In this document: positions 23,913-32,506 of the stretch, piece by piece | How the letters are laid out: the number at the start of each line of letters is the position of its first letter | Numbering within the stretch: position 1 is the first letter of the stretch | Assembly: GCA_966250335.1 (NCBI GenBank) | Contig: CBINGZ010000027.1 | Location: forward strand, 12,061-76,060 | From: OLB7 sp966250335 | Lineage (GTDB): Bacteria; Bacteroidota; Ignavibacteria; OLB7 | Length of the DNA: 64,000 nucleotides | Direction of reading: 5' to 3' | Made by a program: the position numbers and the translations under genes | The notes under the pieces: model-generated | The model's input: only the letters and a program-made list of their open reading frames with translations | Told to the model about the DNA's origin: nothing | The model's database searches: none

Positions 23913-23973
23913 CGATCAGTCCGGAGCATTCCGTTTCAGGATGCCCGGAGTTCGACGAAGGGGAGCGGATATA

Positions 23974-24008
23974 AGAAAAGAGCCCGTCCCCTGCGGGATC
24001 GGGCTCTT
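23974..24008 (-). terminator. Terminator of the ppsA-gerW-usp operon
   Basis: AAGAGCCCG (23978-23986) pairs with CGGGCTCTT (24000-24008), with an inner TCCC/GGGA pairing. On the minus strand it is followed by TTCTTAT. It lies about 120 bases past the universal stress gene. Confidence 0.75.
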
Positions 24009-24130
24009 CCGTGTCGTGGAGGCGGAAACATCCTGTCTCGCAGCGCGGATTCGCCGCGCACGGTTACCCGGCTGTCGGCTCCCCCGCCGTCCGGTAACCC
24101 CGGCCGGACGCATCACGCGACACTACGATA

Positions 24131-25189
24131 TTACTCTCCGGCCGTGTCGGCGATATCCTCCACGCTATCGACTCTCTCCTCCTCCACGCTATCGCCCCCC
24201 TTCTTCTCCTCCACGCCTTTCGCTCTGCGGACGACCTCCACCGAACAATCGGCACGCGCGGCAACCGCGGCGGAGACGCTTCCCAGCAGGAATCGTTCCA
24301 TGAATCGATGCCCGCGCGCTCCCAGGAAGATGCTGTCGGCGCCAAGCTCCTCGGCTTCATCGAGAATCGACGGAATGGGCATGCCGTCGCTCACCTTCCT
24401 GTCGGCGAGGAGCCCGACATTCCGGAGCTTTCCGACCGCGGCGTCGATCACCCCCTCCATATGCTCCCACCAGCCGGCCACCCCATCATAGATTTCATTC
24501 ATCTGTGCGGCATTATAGGCGAAGGTGGGATCGGTGAAGATGCCGAGAGGCTCGATGGCCGCGAATACCGTCACCGATGTTCCGGCCGGCCATACGCGCG
24601 CGGCGACCTCGTCGACGGCGGCATTGGAGTCGGGCGTGTTGTCGACACCGACCAGCAGCCGCAGCGGCGATCCCCCGACGCGATCTCGATGACGGGCGAT
24701 ACGTACGGAGCATTCCGCCTCGGAAAGCACCTTCTGCGATACGCTTCCCAGAAGAACACGTCCCAGGGCCGAACGGCCGCGGGAACCGAGGATGATCAGA
24801 TCGGGCTTCCACTTCGCCGCGGCATGGAGCACTCCCCATGCCGGTGAATCGGGATAGATGAACGTATCGACGGTCCAGGCCGGAAAGCTCTCGCGAACGA
24901 TCCGCGCCGCATGTTCCGCGAAGCCCCGGGCCCGATCGAGTCCGGCCTCCGCCTCCCGGCTGATGACGGCTCCGCGCGCGACCGAGGGGGTGGTCAGAAC
25001 CTCCGATTCGGCATCCTCCGGCTCGGCATCCGCAGCATCCTTCCCCTCCGGTTCCAGCACCCATACCTCGGCAACCGAGACGATAAGCAGGTGAAGGTTC
25101 GAGGGGAGTCCGGCACGTTTCAGGTCGTCGAGGGCCTCGTTGGCGCTGGACGATCCATCGTAGGCAAACAGCACCTTCATGAGGTCCAT
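24131..25189 (-). CDS. Tandem universal stress protein
   Basis: 352 residues made of two UspA domains. The first (about 4-165) begins MKVLFAYDGSSSANEAL and ends with the ATP-binding signature GSRGRSALGRVLLGSVSQKVL. The second (about 175-320) begins LRLLVGVDNTPDSN and ends GARGHRFMERFLLGSVSAAV. Both keep the G-x2-G-x9-G-S/T pattern of ATP-binding Usps. The first domain has an acidic insertion (GKDAADAEPEDAESE) and the C terminus has an acidic tail. Start is either 25189 or the Met at 25180 (MKVLF). Third gene of the ppsA-gerW-usp unit, so expected to be under the shared FNR-like promoter at 28155-28199. Confidence 0.92.
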   Translation of the reverse strand: MDLMKVLFAYDGSSSANEALDDLKRAGLPSNLHLLIVSVAEVWVLEPEGKDAADAEPEDAESEVLTTPSVARGAVISREAEAGLDRARGFAEHAARIVRESFPAWTVDTFIYPDSPAWGVLHAAAKWKPDLIILGSRGRSALGRVLLGSVSQKVLSEAECSVRIARHRDRVGGSPLRLLVGVDNTPDSNAAVDEVAARVWPAGTSVTVFAAIEPLGIFTDPTFAYNAAQMNEIYDGVAGWWEHMEGVIDAAVGKLRNVGLLADRKVSDGMPIPSILDEAEELGADSIFLGARGHRFMERFLLGSVSAAVAARADCSVEVVRRAKGVEEKKGGDSVEEERVDSVEDIADTAGE

Positions 25190-25240
25190 GGAGTTCTCCT
25201 TTGCGATGTGGTGTATGGATGTTCTATATCGTTCATATCG

Positions 25241-25663
25241 TCACGAGACACAATCGTTCGACCTGTCGAGTTTTCTGATGCCGCGCAGAATCACGGCGCA
25301 CGCCACCCCTGCGGCGGCAATCAGGGGGACAAGGGTGAGGGGATCGATGATCCTGTGGAACGACGCCCCGTCTTCGCGCATCTCGATATATCCGACCGGC
25401 GTGGCGCTTACGCCTCCTCCCCCCCCTTCTCCGTCCCCTTGCGGGCTGCGCCCGCCGCCGCCGCCGAATCCGTAGGCGACCTTCGCCACCGGGATCACCG
25501 TCACGCCGTTGCGGATCACGGCGTCGCCGTAGACCGCACGTGCGCCGGCGCTGCCGCCGAGCCTCTCGGCCAGGCGCTCGATCAACGTCGTGCGCTCCCC
25601 GGCCTTTCTCTCCAGTTCCATTGTCTGATCGTTCGCGCTCATGACTGCTCCATGAAAGTTCAT
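25241..25663 (-). CDS. GerW/YtfJ family protein
   Basis: 140 residues. The central part carries the GerW pattern: VYGDAVIRNGVTVIPVAKVAYGFGGGGGRS, then a Gly-rich loop and VSATPVGYIEM, followed by a C-terminal hydrophobic helix (LTLVPLIAAAGVACAVIL) that should anchor it in the inner membrane. GerW was named in spore formers, but homologues are common in non-sporulating bacteria, where their role is unknown. The ATG overlaps the ppsA stop by four bases (ATGA, 25660-25663), which argues for translational coupling and fixes the start at 25663 rather than the later MSAND. Confidence 0.85.
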   Translation of the reverse strand: MNFHGAVMSANDQTMELERKAGERTTLIERLAERLGGSAGARAVYGDAVIRNGVTVIPVAKVAYGFGGGGGRSPQGDGEGGGGGVSATPVGYIEMREDGASFHRIIDPLTLVPLIAAAGVACAVILRGIRKLDRSNDCVS

Positions 25664-28107
25664 GTATATGAGGCCGACATACTCTCGAAGAGAGATGCGC
25701 CGGCCGGGATTGTCGTCGTCCGATTCCGCTCCGCCTCGGCCACCACGGCTGAAACCTTCAGGATGGAATCGGGATTGAGAGAGATGGAGGTGATGCCGTG
25801 CTCAACCAGCCAGGCGGCGAACTCAGGGTGATCCGAAGGAGCCTGGCCGCAGATCCCGATCGGCTTGCCGGCGCGCCGCGCCGCGGCTATCGCCGAGGCG
25901 ATCATCGCCAGCACCGCGTCGTTCCGCTCGTCGAAGAGATGCGCCACCGTGCCGGAGTCGCGATCGATGCCGAGAACGAGCTGCGTCAGATCGTTCGAGC
26001 CGATGGAGAAACCGTCGAACACCCGCAGGAACGCATCGGCCGAGACGACGTTGGAGGGAAGCTCGCACATGGCGTAGATCTCGAGATCCCGATCCCCCTG
26101 ACAGAGTCCGTTGGCCGCCATCTCCATGATCACCTTCACCCCCTCTTCCGGCGTGCGGCAGAACGGGATCATCACCTTCACGTTGGTCAGCCCCATCTCA
26201 TGCCGCACACGACGGATCGCGGCGCATTCGAGCGCGAACCCCTCGCGATAGCGCGGGTCGTAGTAGCGCGACGCGCCCCGGAAGCCGAGCATCGGATTCT
26301 CCTCCCCCGGCTCGAACTCGCCGCCGCCGACGAGCCTGGCATATTCATTCGTCTTGAAGTCGCTGGTGCGAACGATCACCGGTCTCGGATAGAATGCGGC
26401 GGCGATCCGTCCGATTCCCTCGCTCAGCAGTCTGATGAAGTACTCCTTCGGCTCCTCCGTACCGATACGGGCGGCAATCTGCCCGACCGCCGAGGGGTCG
26501 GCGAGGTTCGGATAGCGGAGAAGCGCCATCGGATGAATGCCGATCTGTCCGGTCACGATAAATTCCAGACGAGCCAGACCGACGCCGTCGTTCGGCAGAG
26601 CCGCCAGCCGGAACGCCTGCTCCGGATCTCCCACGTTCAGCATCATGGCGGTCCTGGTATCGGGGAGAGCCGTCAGATGCTTCTGCTCCACTTCGTAGGG
26701 AATGTTCCCTTCGTAGACATGCCCGCTCCCCCCTTCGGCACAGCAGACGGTGACCGGCATGCCGTCGCGCAGCACGCCGGTACCGTTGCCGGTTCCGACG
26801 ATGCACGGCAGCCCGAGCTCGCGCGAGACGATCGCCGCATGCGCCGTGCGCCCTCCCTTGTCGGTGACGATCGCGGCGACCCGTCGCATCACCGGCTCCC
26901 AGTCGGGATCGGTGATCTCCGCCACCAGCACATCGCCCGGTTGTACCGAGGCGAGCTCATGGGGGCTCCGTACCACGCGCACGGGGCCCGAGCCGATTTT
27001 CTCCCCGACAGCCTGCCCCGTCACGAGCGGCGGACCATGTTCCCCGGTAAGACGGTGGACCTCGGCCACGGCGCCCGGGGCTTTGGCGGAATGGACCGTC
27101 TCCGGCCGCGCCTGCAGAATGAAGAGCTCGCCGGTGAGCCCGTCCTTCGCCCATTCGATATCCATCGGCCGGGGATGACCGGCCAGCCTCGAGTAGTGCT
27201 TCTCGATCATGCAGGCCCATCGCGCCAGCGTCACGACCTCCTTGTCGGTCAGCGAGAACCGGACCCTCTCCGGCTCGGGGGTCTCAATCCGCACCGTGCC
27301 GGTCGCCTCCTCGTCATACACCAGTCGAACCTCCTTGCTTCCAAGCCGCCGACCGACGATCGGCTGCGACCCATACTCGAGCGTCCGCTTGAAGACCATC
27401 CATTCGTCCGGATTGACCATCCCCTTCACCACCATCTCCCCCAGACCGTAGGAGCCTGAGATCACCACGACGTCGCGAAAGCCCGACTCGGGATCGAGCG
27501 TGAAGATCACGCCGGCACTCCCCGTATCCGAGCGGACCATCGGCTGCACGCCGACGGAGAGGGCGACCTCCATGTGATCGAATCCGTGACCGGCACGATA
27601 GCTGATGGCGCGGTCGGTGAAGAGCGAGGCGATACATCCACGCACGCTCTCCAGCAGCCCGTCGATGCCGCGCACGTTCAGGAACGTCTCCTGCTGTCCC
27701 GCGAACGAGGCGCCGGGAAGATCCTCGGCGGTGGCCGATGAACGTACGGCCAGCTCCGGCTCGCGGTCGAGACGGGCACAAAGTCTCCAGTATGCTTCCA
27801 TGATCGATTCGCGCAGATCCTCCGGGAGCGGCGCCGCAAGGATGGCGGCGCGCGCCTCGGCCCCGCGTCGGGCCAGATCCTCCAGATCCTCCACACGGAG
27901 CCCCCGCAGCAGCGGCCCGATCCGTTCGCGGAGACGATTGCGCGACATGAACCACTGATAGGCGTCGGCGGTGACGGCGAACCCGTCCGCCACTCCGACC
28001 CCCAGCGGGCGGAAATGCCGGTACAGCTCGCCGAGCGAGGCATTCTTGCCGCCGACAAGAGAGATATCCGCCAAGGTTATCTGATCGAAATCAAGGGTAA
28101 AGGCCAT
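25660..28107 (-). CDS. ppsA: Phosphoenolpyruvate synthase
   Basis: Converts pyruvate and ATP to PEP, AMP and phosphate (gluconeogenesis). 815 residues, as expected. Order: ATP-grasp domain (about 10-340: VGGKNASLGEL, AVRSSATAEDLPGASFAGQQETFLNV), swivelling phosphohistidine domain with catalytic His near 423 in TDKGGRTAHAAIVSREL, and PEP/pyruvate-binding TIM barrel (ARLEFIVTGQIGIHPMAL, GFRGASRYYDP, CELPSNV, FSIGSNDLTQLVLGIDRDSG). Promoter with a TGAC-N4-GTCA site lies 48-92 bp upstream. Grouping with GerW and tandem Usp suggests a role in energy or carbon management under stress rather than growth. Confidence 0.95.
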   Translation of the reverse strand: MAFTLDFDQITLADISLVGGKNASLGELYRHFRPLGVGVADGFAVTADAYQWFMSRNRLRERIGPLLRGLRVEDLEDLARRGAEARAAILAAPLPEDLRESIMEAYWRLCARLDREPELAVRSSATAEDLPGASFAGQQETFLNVRGIDGLLESVRGCIASLFTDRAISYRAGHGFDHMEVALSVGVQPMVRSDTGSAGVIFTLDPESGFRDVVVISGSYGLGEMVVKGMVNPDEWMVFKRTLEYGSQPIVGRRLGSKEVRLVYDEEATGTVRIETPEPERVRFSLTDKEVVTLARWACMIEKHYSRLAGHPRPMDIEWAKDGLTGELFILQARPETVHSAKAPGAVAEVHRLTGEHGPPLVTGQAVGEKIGSGPVRVVRSPHELASVQPGDVLVAEITDPDWEPVMRRVAAIVTDKGGRTAHAAIVSRELGLPCIVGTGNGTGVLRDGMPVTVCCAEGGSGHVYEGNIPYEVEQKHLTALPDTRTAMMLNVGDPEQAFRLAALPNDGVGLARLEFIVTGQIGIHPMALLRYPNLADPSAVGQIAARIGTEEPKEYFIRLLSEGIGRIAAAFYPRPVIVRTSDFKTNEYARLVGGGEFEPGEENPMLGFRGASRYYDPRYREGFALECAAIRRVRHEMGLTNVKVMIPFCRTPEEGVKVIMEMAANGLCQGDRDLEIYAMCELPSNVVSADAFLRVFDGFSIGSNDLTQLVLGIDRDSGTVAHLFDERNDAVLAMIASAIAAARRAGKPIGICGQAPSDHPEFAAWLVEHGITSISLNPDSILKVSAVVAEAERNRTTTIPAGASLFESMSASYT

Positions 28108-28154
28108 GGGTGTTCATGATAAATGCATGTGCGGGCGTTGTCGCATCGACCCTT

Positions 28155-28199
28155 GCAACCTAGCCCGAACAGCCTGCGTGAACCATGACCATTGTCATG
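28155..28199 (-). promoter_or_regulatory. FNR-like operator and promoter for ppsA operon
   Basis: A perfect 16-bp palindrome CATGAC-CATT-GTCATG (28184-28199, core 28186-28197). On the minus strand a -7-like box TAGGTTGC lies at 28162-28155, with centres 33 bp apart, as at seven other promoters here. The box matches TAnnTTTG at four of six fixed positions. In gene orientation the site reads TGACAATGGTCATGG. Confidence 0.8.
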
Positions 28200-28425
28200 A
28201 TATCGTGAACGTTCCGCACTGATCGAATCGAAGGAAAGAGACGGCCCCTGCAGATGGCCGGTATTCCACGGAATATTTGCTACCGGACGCAGCGCAGGGT
28301 ATATTCGAACGGAGGATCGATCGCAACGGTCGGACCGACCGGAACCGGCTCCCGGTATTCCCTCCCTTCGATCCTATCATATCATATAGGGGTGCACCGG
28401 TTGCACGAGCAAGGAGTGAAGTTTC
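28200..28425. other. Leader region of the Crp/Fnr regulator
   Basis: The plus-strand promoter of the regulator must lie here, but I see no TAnnTTTG box at the fixed distance from the palindrome at 28184-28199. That site therefore seems to serve ppsA, and autoregulation could only be indirect or by repression. AT-rich ATCATATCATATAG (28379-28388 and on) is the only other notable stretch. Confidence 0.3.
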
Positions 28426-29139
28426 ATGGCGCGTTCTCAGTGCGATATTCCTGACTGCGACAAATGTGTTGCCCGCGGGAACTCCGTGTTCTCCGAACTC
28501 GTGAACCCGGAACTGCAGAAGGTCTCGACCAGCAAGAGCTGCCGTCAGTATGCGAAGGGAGAGATGATCTTCTACGCCGACGACAGACCCTCGGGCCTTT
28601 TCTGTATCCACAAAGGGATCGTCAAGCTTTACAAGGTGGGAAAGGACGGCCGCGAGCAGATCATCCGCCTGGTGCATGAGGGTGACATCATCGGCTACCG
28701 GTCGCTTCTGAGCAGCGACCGGTATTCCAAATTCGCCGTCCCGATCGCGGATGCGCAGATATGCTACATTCCGAAGGATACCTTCTTCTCGCTCCTTTCC
28801 GCCAACTACCGGCTCTCCGCTCGCGTCATGGATCTTCTCTCCACGGAGTTGAAGGCAGCCGAGGAACGGATCGTCGAAATGGCGCAGCGACCGGTACGGG
28901 AACGACTTGCCGAGACCCTGCTGCTCCTGCGGAGGACGTACGGCGTGGGAGCGGACGGAACCACGCTCAACATCAAGCTCACACGTGCCGAGATCGCCAA
29001 CATCGTGGGAACGGCGACCGAATCGGTAAGCCGCCTGCTCTCGAAGTTCAAGGATGAGAACCTGATCGACATGAACGGCCGGAAACTCCGGATCACCGAC
29101 CCCGACGGTCTCGCGGAGGCCGCCAACCTCGACGACTGA
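28426..29139 (+). CDS. Crp/Fnr family transcriptional regulator, FNR-like recognition helix
   Basis: 237 residues. The N terminus has three cysteines (Cys6, Cys11, Cys14 in CDIPDCDKC) before a cyclic-nucleotide-binding beta-roll (about 20-135; YAKGEMIFYADDRPSGLFCIHKGIVKLYK), the dimer helix (140-160), and a winged helix-turn-helix (about 185-225). The recognition helix reads TESVSRLLSKF: Glu199, Ser202 and Arg203 have the E-x2-S-R spacing FNR uses to read TTGA half sites. Further cysteines are 39, 60 and 113. A redox or Fe-S sensor is plausible but the Cys spacing differs from E. coli FNR. It sits in the middle of genes with TGAC-N4-GTCA promoters and is the best candidate for their regulator. 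Confidence 0.92.
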   Translation: MARSQCDIPDCDKCVARGNSVFSELVNPELQKVSTSKSCRQYAKGEMIFYADDRPSGLFCIHKGIVKLYKVGKDGREQIIRLVHEGDIIGYRSLLSSDRYSKFAVPIADAQICYIPKDTFFSLLSANYRLSARVMDLLSTELKAAEERIVEMAQRPVRERLAETLLLLRRTYGVGADGTTLNIKLTRAEIANIVGTATESVSRLLSKFKDENLIDMNGRKLRITDPDGLAEAANLDD

Positions 29140-29167
29140 CTTATAGTACGATACGTTGATCAATGCC

Positions 29168-29192
29168 GGGCTTACGTTCATGACGTGAGCCC
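29168..29192 (+). terminator. Terminator of the Crp/Fnr gene
   Basis: GGGCTTACGT (29168-29177) pairs with ACGTGAGCCC (29183-29192), with one T-G pair and a five-base loop, then a weakly T-rich tail. Confidence 0.55.
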
Positions 29193-29250
29193 GATCCGTT
29201 TCTCCCCGGTTTCACCCCCTGATCCGAAAAATCTTCACGACGGCTCGTAG

Positions 29251-29295
29251 TATGACAAATGTCATATTACCTGGCGCGAAACTATGACAGCTTGG
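29251..29295 (+). promoter_or_regulatory. FNR-like operator and promoter for the solo CNB gene
   Basis: Perfect 16-bp palindrome TATGAC-AAAT-GTCATA (29251-29266, core 29253-29264). The -7-like box CAGCTTGG lies at 29288-29295, centres 33 bp apart. The box is a weak match to TAnnTTTG. The start codon is 100 bp further on. Confidence 0.75.
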
Positions 29296-29394
29296 GTGCC
29301 GGTCGACGCGACGTCGGGACGGCAGGAGTGCCCGCAACGGGCCCCTGCCGGGAATACGAGGAGGTAGAAAGCCGGAGGAGGCAACGGCAGAAGA

Positions 29395-29868
29395 ATGGAT
29401 AAAAACAACGGATCGGACTGCATCGATTGCCCGTTTCTGGATAGAGCAATCGCGCATGGATGTCCGGACGACCCGCGCGAGCCGGTACTGTCAGGCCGAG
29501 CACATATGAAGTTTCCGGAAGGAGAACGGCTCTTCGAGGAGGGAGCGCCGATCGAAGGTCTTCACTGTCTGCAATCCGGCCGGGTGGTTCTGAGCAGGCG
29601 GCAGGAGAAGCAGATCTGCATCCTGGCGGTTGCGCCCGCCGGGGATGTGCTGGGAATGCCCGATATTCTCCGCGAGGAAACATACCGAAGCAGGGCGATG
29701 ACGCTTCAGGAAACCGTGGTCTGCTTTATTCCCAGGGAGGAAGCCTTGCGGCTTTTCAGGACCAATCCGGCCATCATGGTCCGGATCATGCGAAAGGTAT
29801 GCGACCGGATCGTGTCGATGGAACGGTATGCGACGGACGACCCTGGAGCGGATGATCACTATCAATGA
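29395..29868 (+). CDS. Stand-alone Crp-like sensor domain without HTH
   Basis: 157 residues. It has an N-terminal Cys cluster (Cys9, Cys12, Cys23) and a cyclic-nucleotide-binding beta-roll (about 38-125: MKFPEGERLFEEGAPIEGLHCLQSGRVVLSRRQEKQICILAVAPAGDVLG), then a short helix (NPAIMVRIMRKVCDRIVSMERYA) where a Crp protein would start its dimer helix. It then ends: there is no winged helix. The length is that of the effector part alone, and no HTH appears in other frames after the stop. It carries the shared operator, so it may be a target that modulates the full-length regulator, for example by forming heterodimers. That role is inference. Confidence 0.8.
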   Translation: MDKNNGSDCIDCPFLDRAIAHGCPDDPREPVLSGRAHMKFPEGERLFEEGAPIEGLHCLQSGRVVLSRRQEKQICILAVAPAGDVLGMPDILREETYRSRAMTLQETVVCFIPREEALRLFRTNPAIMVRIMRKVCDRIVSMERYATDDPGADDHYQ

Positions 29869-30298
29869 CGACATGCCGGGATGCGCCTTCCGTCCTCACG
29901 ATCGAACACGCGCCCGGAAATCCGTCCGGCAGCATGATGATATGAATCGCGCGACCCGTCGATGGCGTTCACGGCAATGACGCTGTCGACGGGTCCGGGG
30001 ATATCTTGTGCCAATCCCCGCGCATGACCGATTGCGAACAACGTCACCCTTCTCCCCCGCCCCTTCCCCGTCTCGACGCCGATTCCACGGCGGAGACCGC
30101 CTATACCGCAGCAGCATGTCCGCGCCAACCCACCTCAACCGAACCGGTATCCGCGGTACGGAGAAGATTACTCCATCTGAATATGACATTTGTCAAGGTT
30201 TCCCTTTCCGCACACGCATAGTTTTGCATCCGATCATCATGCATGGGCGACAGATCGTCCATCCTTATCGAACAATGATAGATTTTGGAGATTGTCAC
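29869..30298. other. Intergenic region upstream of the BON gene
   Basis: 430 bases. The first 300 hold no gene I can support; a longer frame from 30008 runs into the BON gene but its first 97 codons are low-quality Pro/Arg-rich sequence. The FNR-like promoter lies at 30184-30226, and the transcript leader runs from about 30233 to 30298. Confidence 0.5.
30184..30226 (+). promoter_or_regulatory. FNR-like operator and promoter for the BON-baeRF unit
   Basis: Operator TGACATTTGTCA (30184-30195) and exact -7 box TAGTTTTG (30219-30226); centres 33 bp apart. The -7 box is followed by CATC, as at the ompA-like and CBS promoters. Confidence 0.85.
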
Positions 30299-30961
30299 AT
30301 GAAAAGCGATGCTCAGCTCCAGCAGGATATCCTCCGCGAACTGCAATGGGATAATCGGGTAAAAGCTCCCGAGATCGGCGTCGAGGTCGACACCGGTATC
30401 GTGACGTTGACGGGAACAGTGTCGAGCTACGCAAAGAAGACGGCGGCGCTTGAAGCGGCACATCGGGTCACCGGGGTTCGCGATGTCGCAAACGATATTC
30501 AGGTGATCCTGCCCGGCAGTCCGACGATCACCGACACCGACATTGCTGCCGCGATCCGCAATGAACTGCGATGGAACGTCTTCGTGCCCGACGACAATAT
30601 CACCTCGAGCGTCTCGCTGGGATTCGTTACCCTTGAGGGAGACGTCGACACGGTGGCTCAGCGGAAGGAGGCCGAACTTGCGATCCGCAATCTGGAAGGA
30701 GTGCGGGGGCTGACCAACCTGATCAAGGTGAGGAGGCGGCAGGTCGATCCCGCATTCATCAGAGGGGCGATCGAGGCGGCTCTGGAGCGTCGAGCCGATC
30801 GCGAGGCGGGCAACATCAGCGTCCTGGTCGATGAGAGCTCGGTCACGCTGACCGGACGCGTGCATTCATGGCAGGAGAAGGAAGCGGTGATCGGAGCCGC
30901 AGGTCATGCTTCGGGCATCGAAAATGTCGTCGACCGCCTGCGGATCGATCCGAACTTCTAA
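30299..30961 (+). CDS. BON-domain protein (three BON domains)
   Basis: 220 residues containing three BON domains: about 3-70 (IGVEVDTGIVTLTGTVSSYAKKTAALEAAHRVTGVRDV), 78-150 (ITSSVSLGFVTLEGDVDTVAQRKEAELAIRNLEGVRGLTNLI) and 150-220 (ISVLVDESSVTLTGRVHSWQEKEAVIGAAGHASGIENVVDRL). BON proteins such as OsmY bind membranes or proteins under osmotic and envelope stress. This one has no signal peptide from MKSDAQLQQD, so it may be cytosolic, as is common for stress BON proteins of Bacteroidota and Deltaproteobacteria. The start at 30299 follows the promoter by about 70 bp; an upstream in-frame extension has no BON similarity. Probably co-transcribed with the next gene. Confidence 0.9.
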   Translation: MKSDAQLQQDILRELQWDNRVKAPEIGVEVDTGIVTLTGTVSSYAKKTAALEAAHRVTGVRDVANDIQVILPGSPTITDTDIAAAIRNELRWNVFVPDDNITSSVSLGFVTLEGDVDTVAQRKEAELAIRNLEGVRGLTNLIKVRRRQVDPAFIRGAIEAALERRADREAGNISVLVDESSVTLTGRVHSWQEKEAVIGAAGHASGIENVVDRLRIDPNF

Positions 30962-31067
30962 CGGAATAGCAGGTTCGTACTGAAGAATCACATGGGGATA
31001 ATCACGCAGGGATGACATACGGATCATGTACCTGTCGTTCGGAACCCTCAACAAGAACAACATCATG

Positions 31068-32186
31068 GAAAAGTTTACAGAAGGAACCTTCCGGCAACTG
31101 GCCGTCATCAACAACGAGCCATGTGTGACCATATATATTCCCGCGCGAAAAATGGGCGCCAATTCGATTATCGACACCACACGCGTAAGGAACCTGCTGC
31201 GTATGGCCGAGTCGAAGATAATCGACGGCACGTACGGAACGGAAGGCGCCGCACTGCTGAGCCCGTTGACCGAACTCCTTGCCGACCACTCCGTCTGGGA
31301 TGAATCCGAGAAGGGGCTGGCGCTCTTCCTGGCGCCCGGTCTGTTCAAGGCCTTCCGCGTCCCTGTCGATCTGGAGGAGACTCTTACGGTCGCGGACCGC
31401 TTCGATACGCGACCACTTCTCCCACTCGTCATGGACGACGGAACATTCCATCTGCTGTCGCTCAGCCAGAACCATCTGCGATTGTTCCGGGGAACGCGAC
31501 AGGAGTTCGAATCGATCGATCTTGGAAAACCGTTCACCAGCATCGAGGAATTCCTCCGGTTCGTCGAACCGGAGAGTCAGGCACAGCTGCATTCCGGAAA
31601 GAGAACCGTTCCGGGACGACGCTCGAAAGAGGACGCGGTCTTTCACGGCACCGGCTCCACCACGAATCAACGCAAGAAAGATCTGCAGGAGTTCTTCCGG
31701 CTGGTCGATCATCGGGTAACGCATATCACCGGTCCGGAGGGCGGGCCGCTGGTACTGGCAGGTGTGGAACACGTTGTGGCGATCTACCGAAGCGTCAGTC
31801 GATACCCCCATATCGTCGGCGAAACGATCGAAGGAAATGTCGACAGGATGGATCTGAATGCGCTGCACGACGCGGGCTGGAAGATGGTGGCCCCCTACTT
31901 CAGACGGAAAAAGCTCACCGCCCTGGAGAATCTGCGCTCGCTGGCCGGTACGGGGCTCACCTCGGACCAGCCTGCCGAGATCGACACGGCGGCGACGGCC
32001 GGACGGGTGGAGGCACTCCTGGTATCCATGCCCAACGGGAACCCGCATATCCCGGCACGGCAACCCGACGATAACGGGATCATGAGGTTGATCGGATCGG
32101 TACTCTCCCACGGAGGGAGCGTCTATCCGGTGGAGCACGAAGATCTGCCGACGACGACCGCCGTCGCCGCCGTGATGCGATATTGA
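31068..32186 (+). CDS. baeRF-family (release-factor-like) protein
   Basis: 372 residues from MEKFTEGTFRQL (an alternative ATG at 31026 adds 14). The layout fits the bacterial archaeo-eukaryotic release factor families: an N-terminal domain with PCVTIYIPARKMG, a middle domain with GLALFLAPGLFKAFRVPVDLEETLTVADRF and LLPLVMDDGTFHLLSLSQNHLRLFRG, and a C-terminal L7Ae/eRF1-3-like part with GPLVLAGVEHVVAIYRSVSRY and VEALLVSMPNG. Such proteins are predicted to act on ribosomes, alongside hibernation and rescue factors, but direct proof is scarce. It lies 106 bp after the BON gene with no terminator between, so it should share the FNR-like promoter. Confidence 0.82.
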   Translation, partial: EKFTEGTFRQLAVINNEPCVTIYIPARKMGANSIIDTTRVRNLLRMAESKIIDGTYGTEGAALLSPLTELLADHSVWDESEKGLALFLAPGLFKAFRVPVDLEETLTVADRFDTRPLLPLVMDDGTFHLLSLSQNHLRLFRGTRQEFESIDLGKPFTSIEEFLRFVEPESQAQLHSGKRTVPGRRSKEDAVFHGTGSTTNQRKKDLQEFFRLVDHRVTHITGPEGGPLVLAGVEHVVAIYRSVSRYPHIVGETIEGNVDRMDLNALHDAGWKMVAPYFRRKKLTALENLRSLAGTGLTSDQPAEIDTAATAGRVEALLVSMPNGNPHIPARQPDDNGIMRLIGSVLSHGGSVYPVEHEDLPTTTAVAAVMRY

Positions 32187-32207
32187 TGGAAGAAGCGACG
32201 AAGTAAC

Positions 32208-32233
32208 GGAGGCGGTGTCGGAAACCCGCCTCC
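32208..32233 (+). terminator. Terminator of the BON-baeRF unit
   Basis: GGAGGCGG (32208-32215) pairs with CCGCCTCC (32226-32233); no T run. Confidence 0.5.
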
Positions 32234-32506
32234 ATACGGTCCGGTTCGCTCCTCCCGGAGCGACGATCGTCTCATCAGCGATCCTGCATGACGGGACGGC
32301 ACGTCAGCTCCGTCCGGACGCCACCTTTTTTCTATACCCTTCCTCTGGTTTTCGACGATCGGCGGTCCGGCCCGACAGCTCCGCCCCGTATACGTTCGTA
32401 TCTGCGGGGAATTAAATAATGCCGACCGCCGATAAAAACAGATCAATCATACAACGACATTTTTGCGTCCGCTGTGTATGAATGCGCCGAGAGTATCCGG
32501 GAAATG

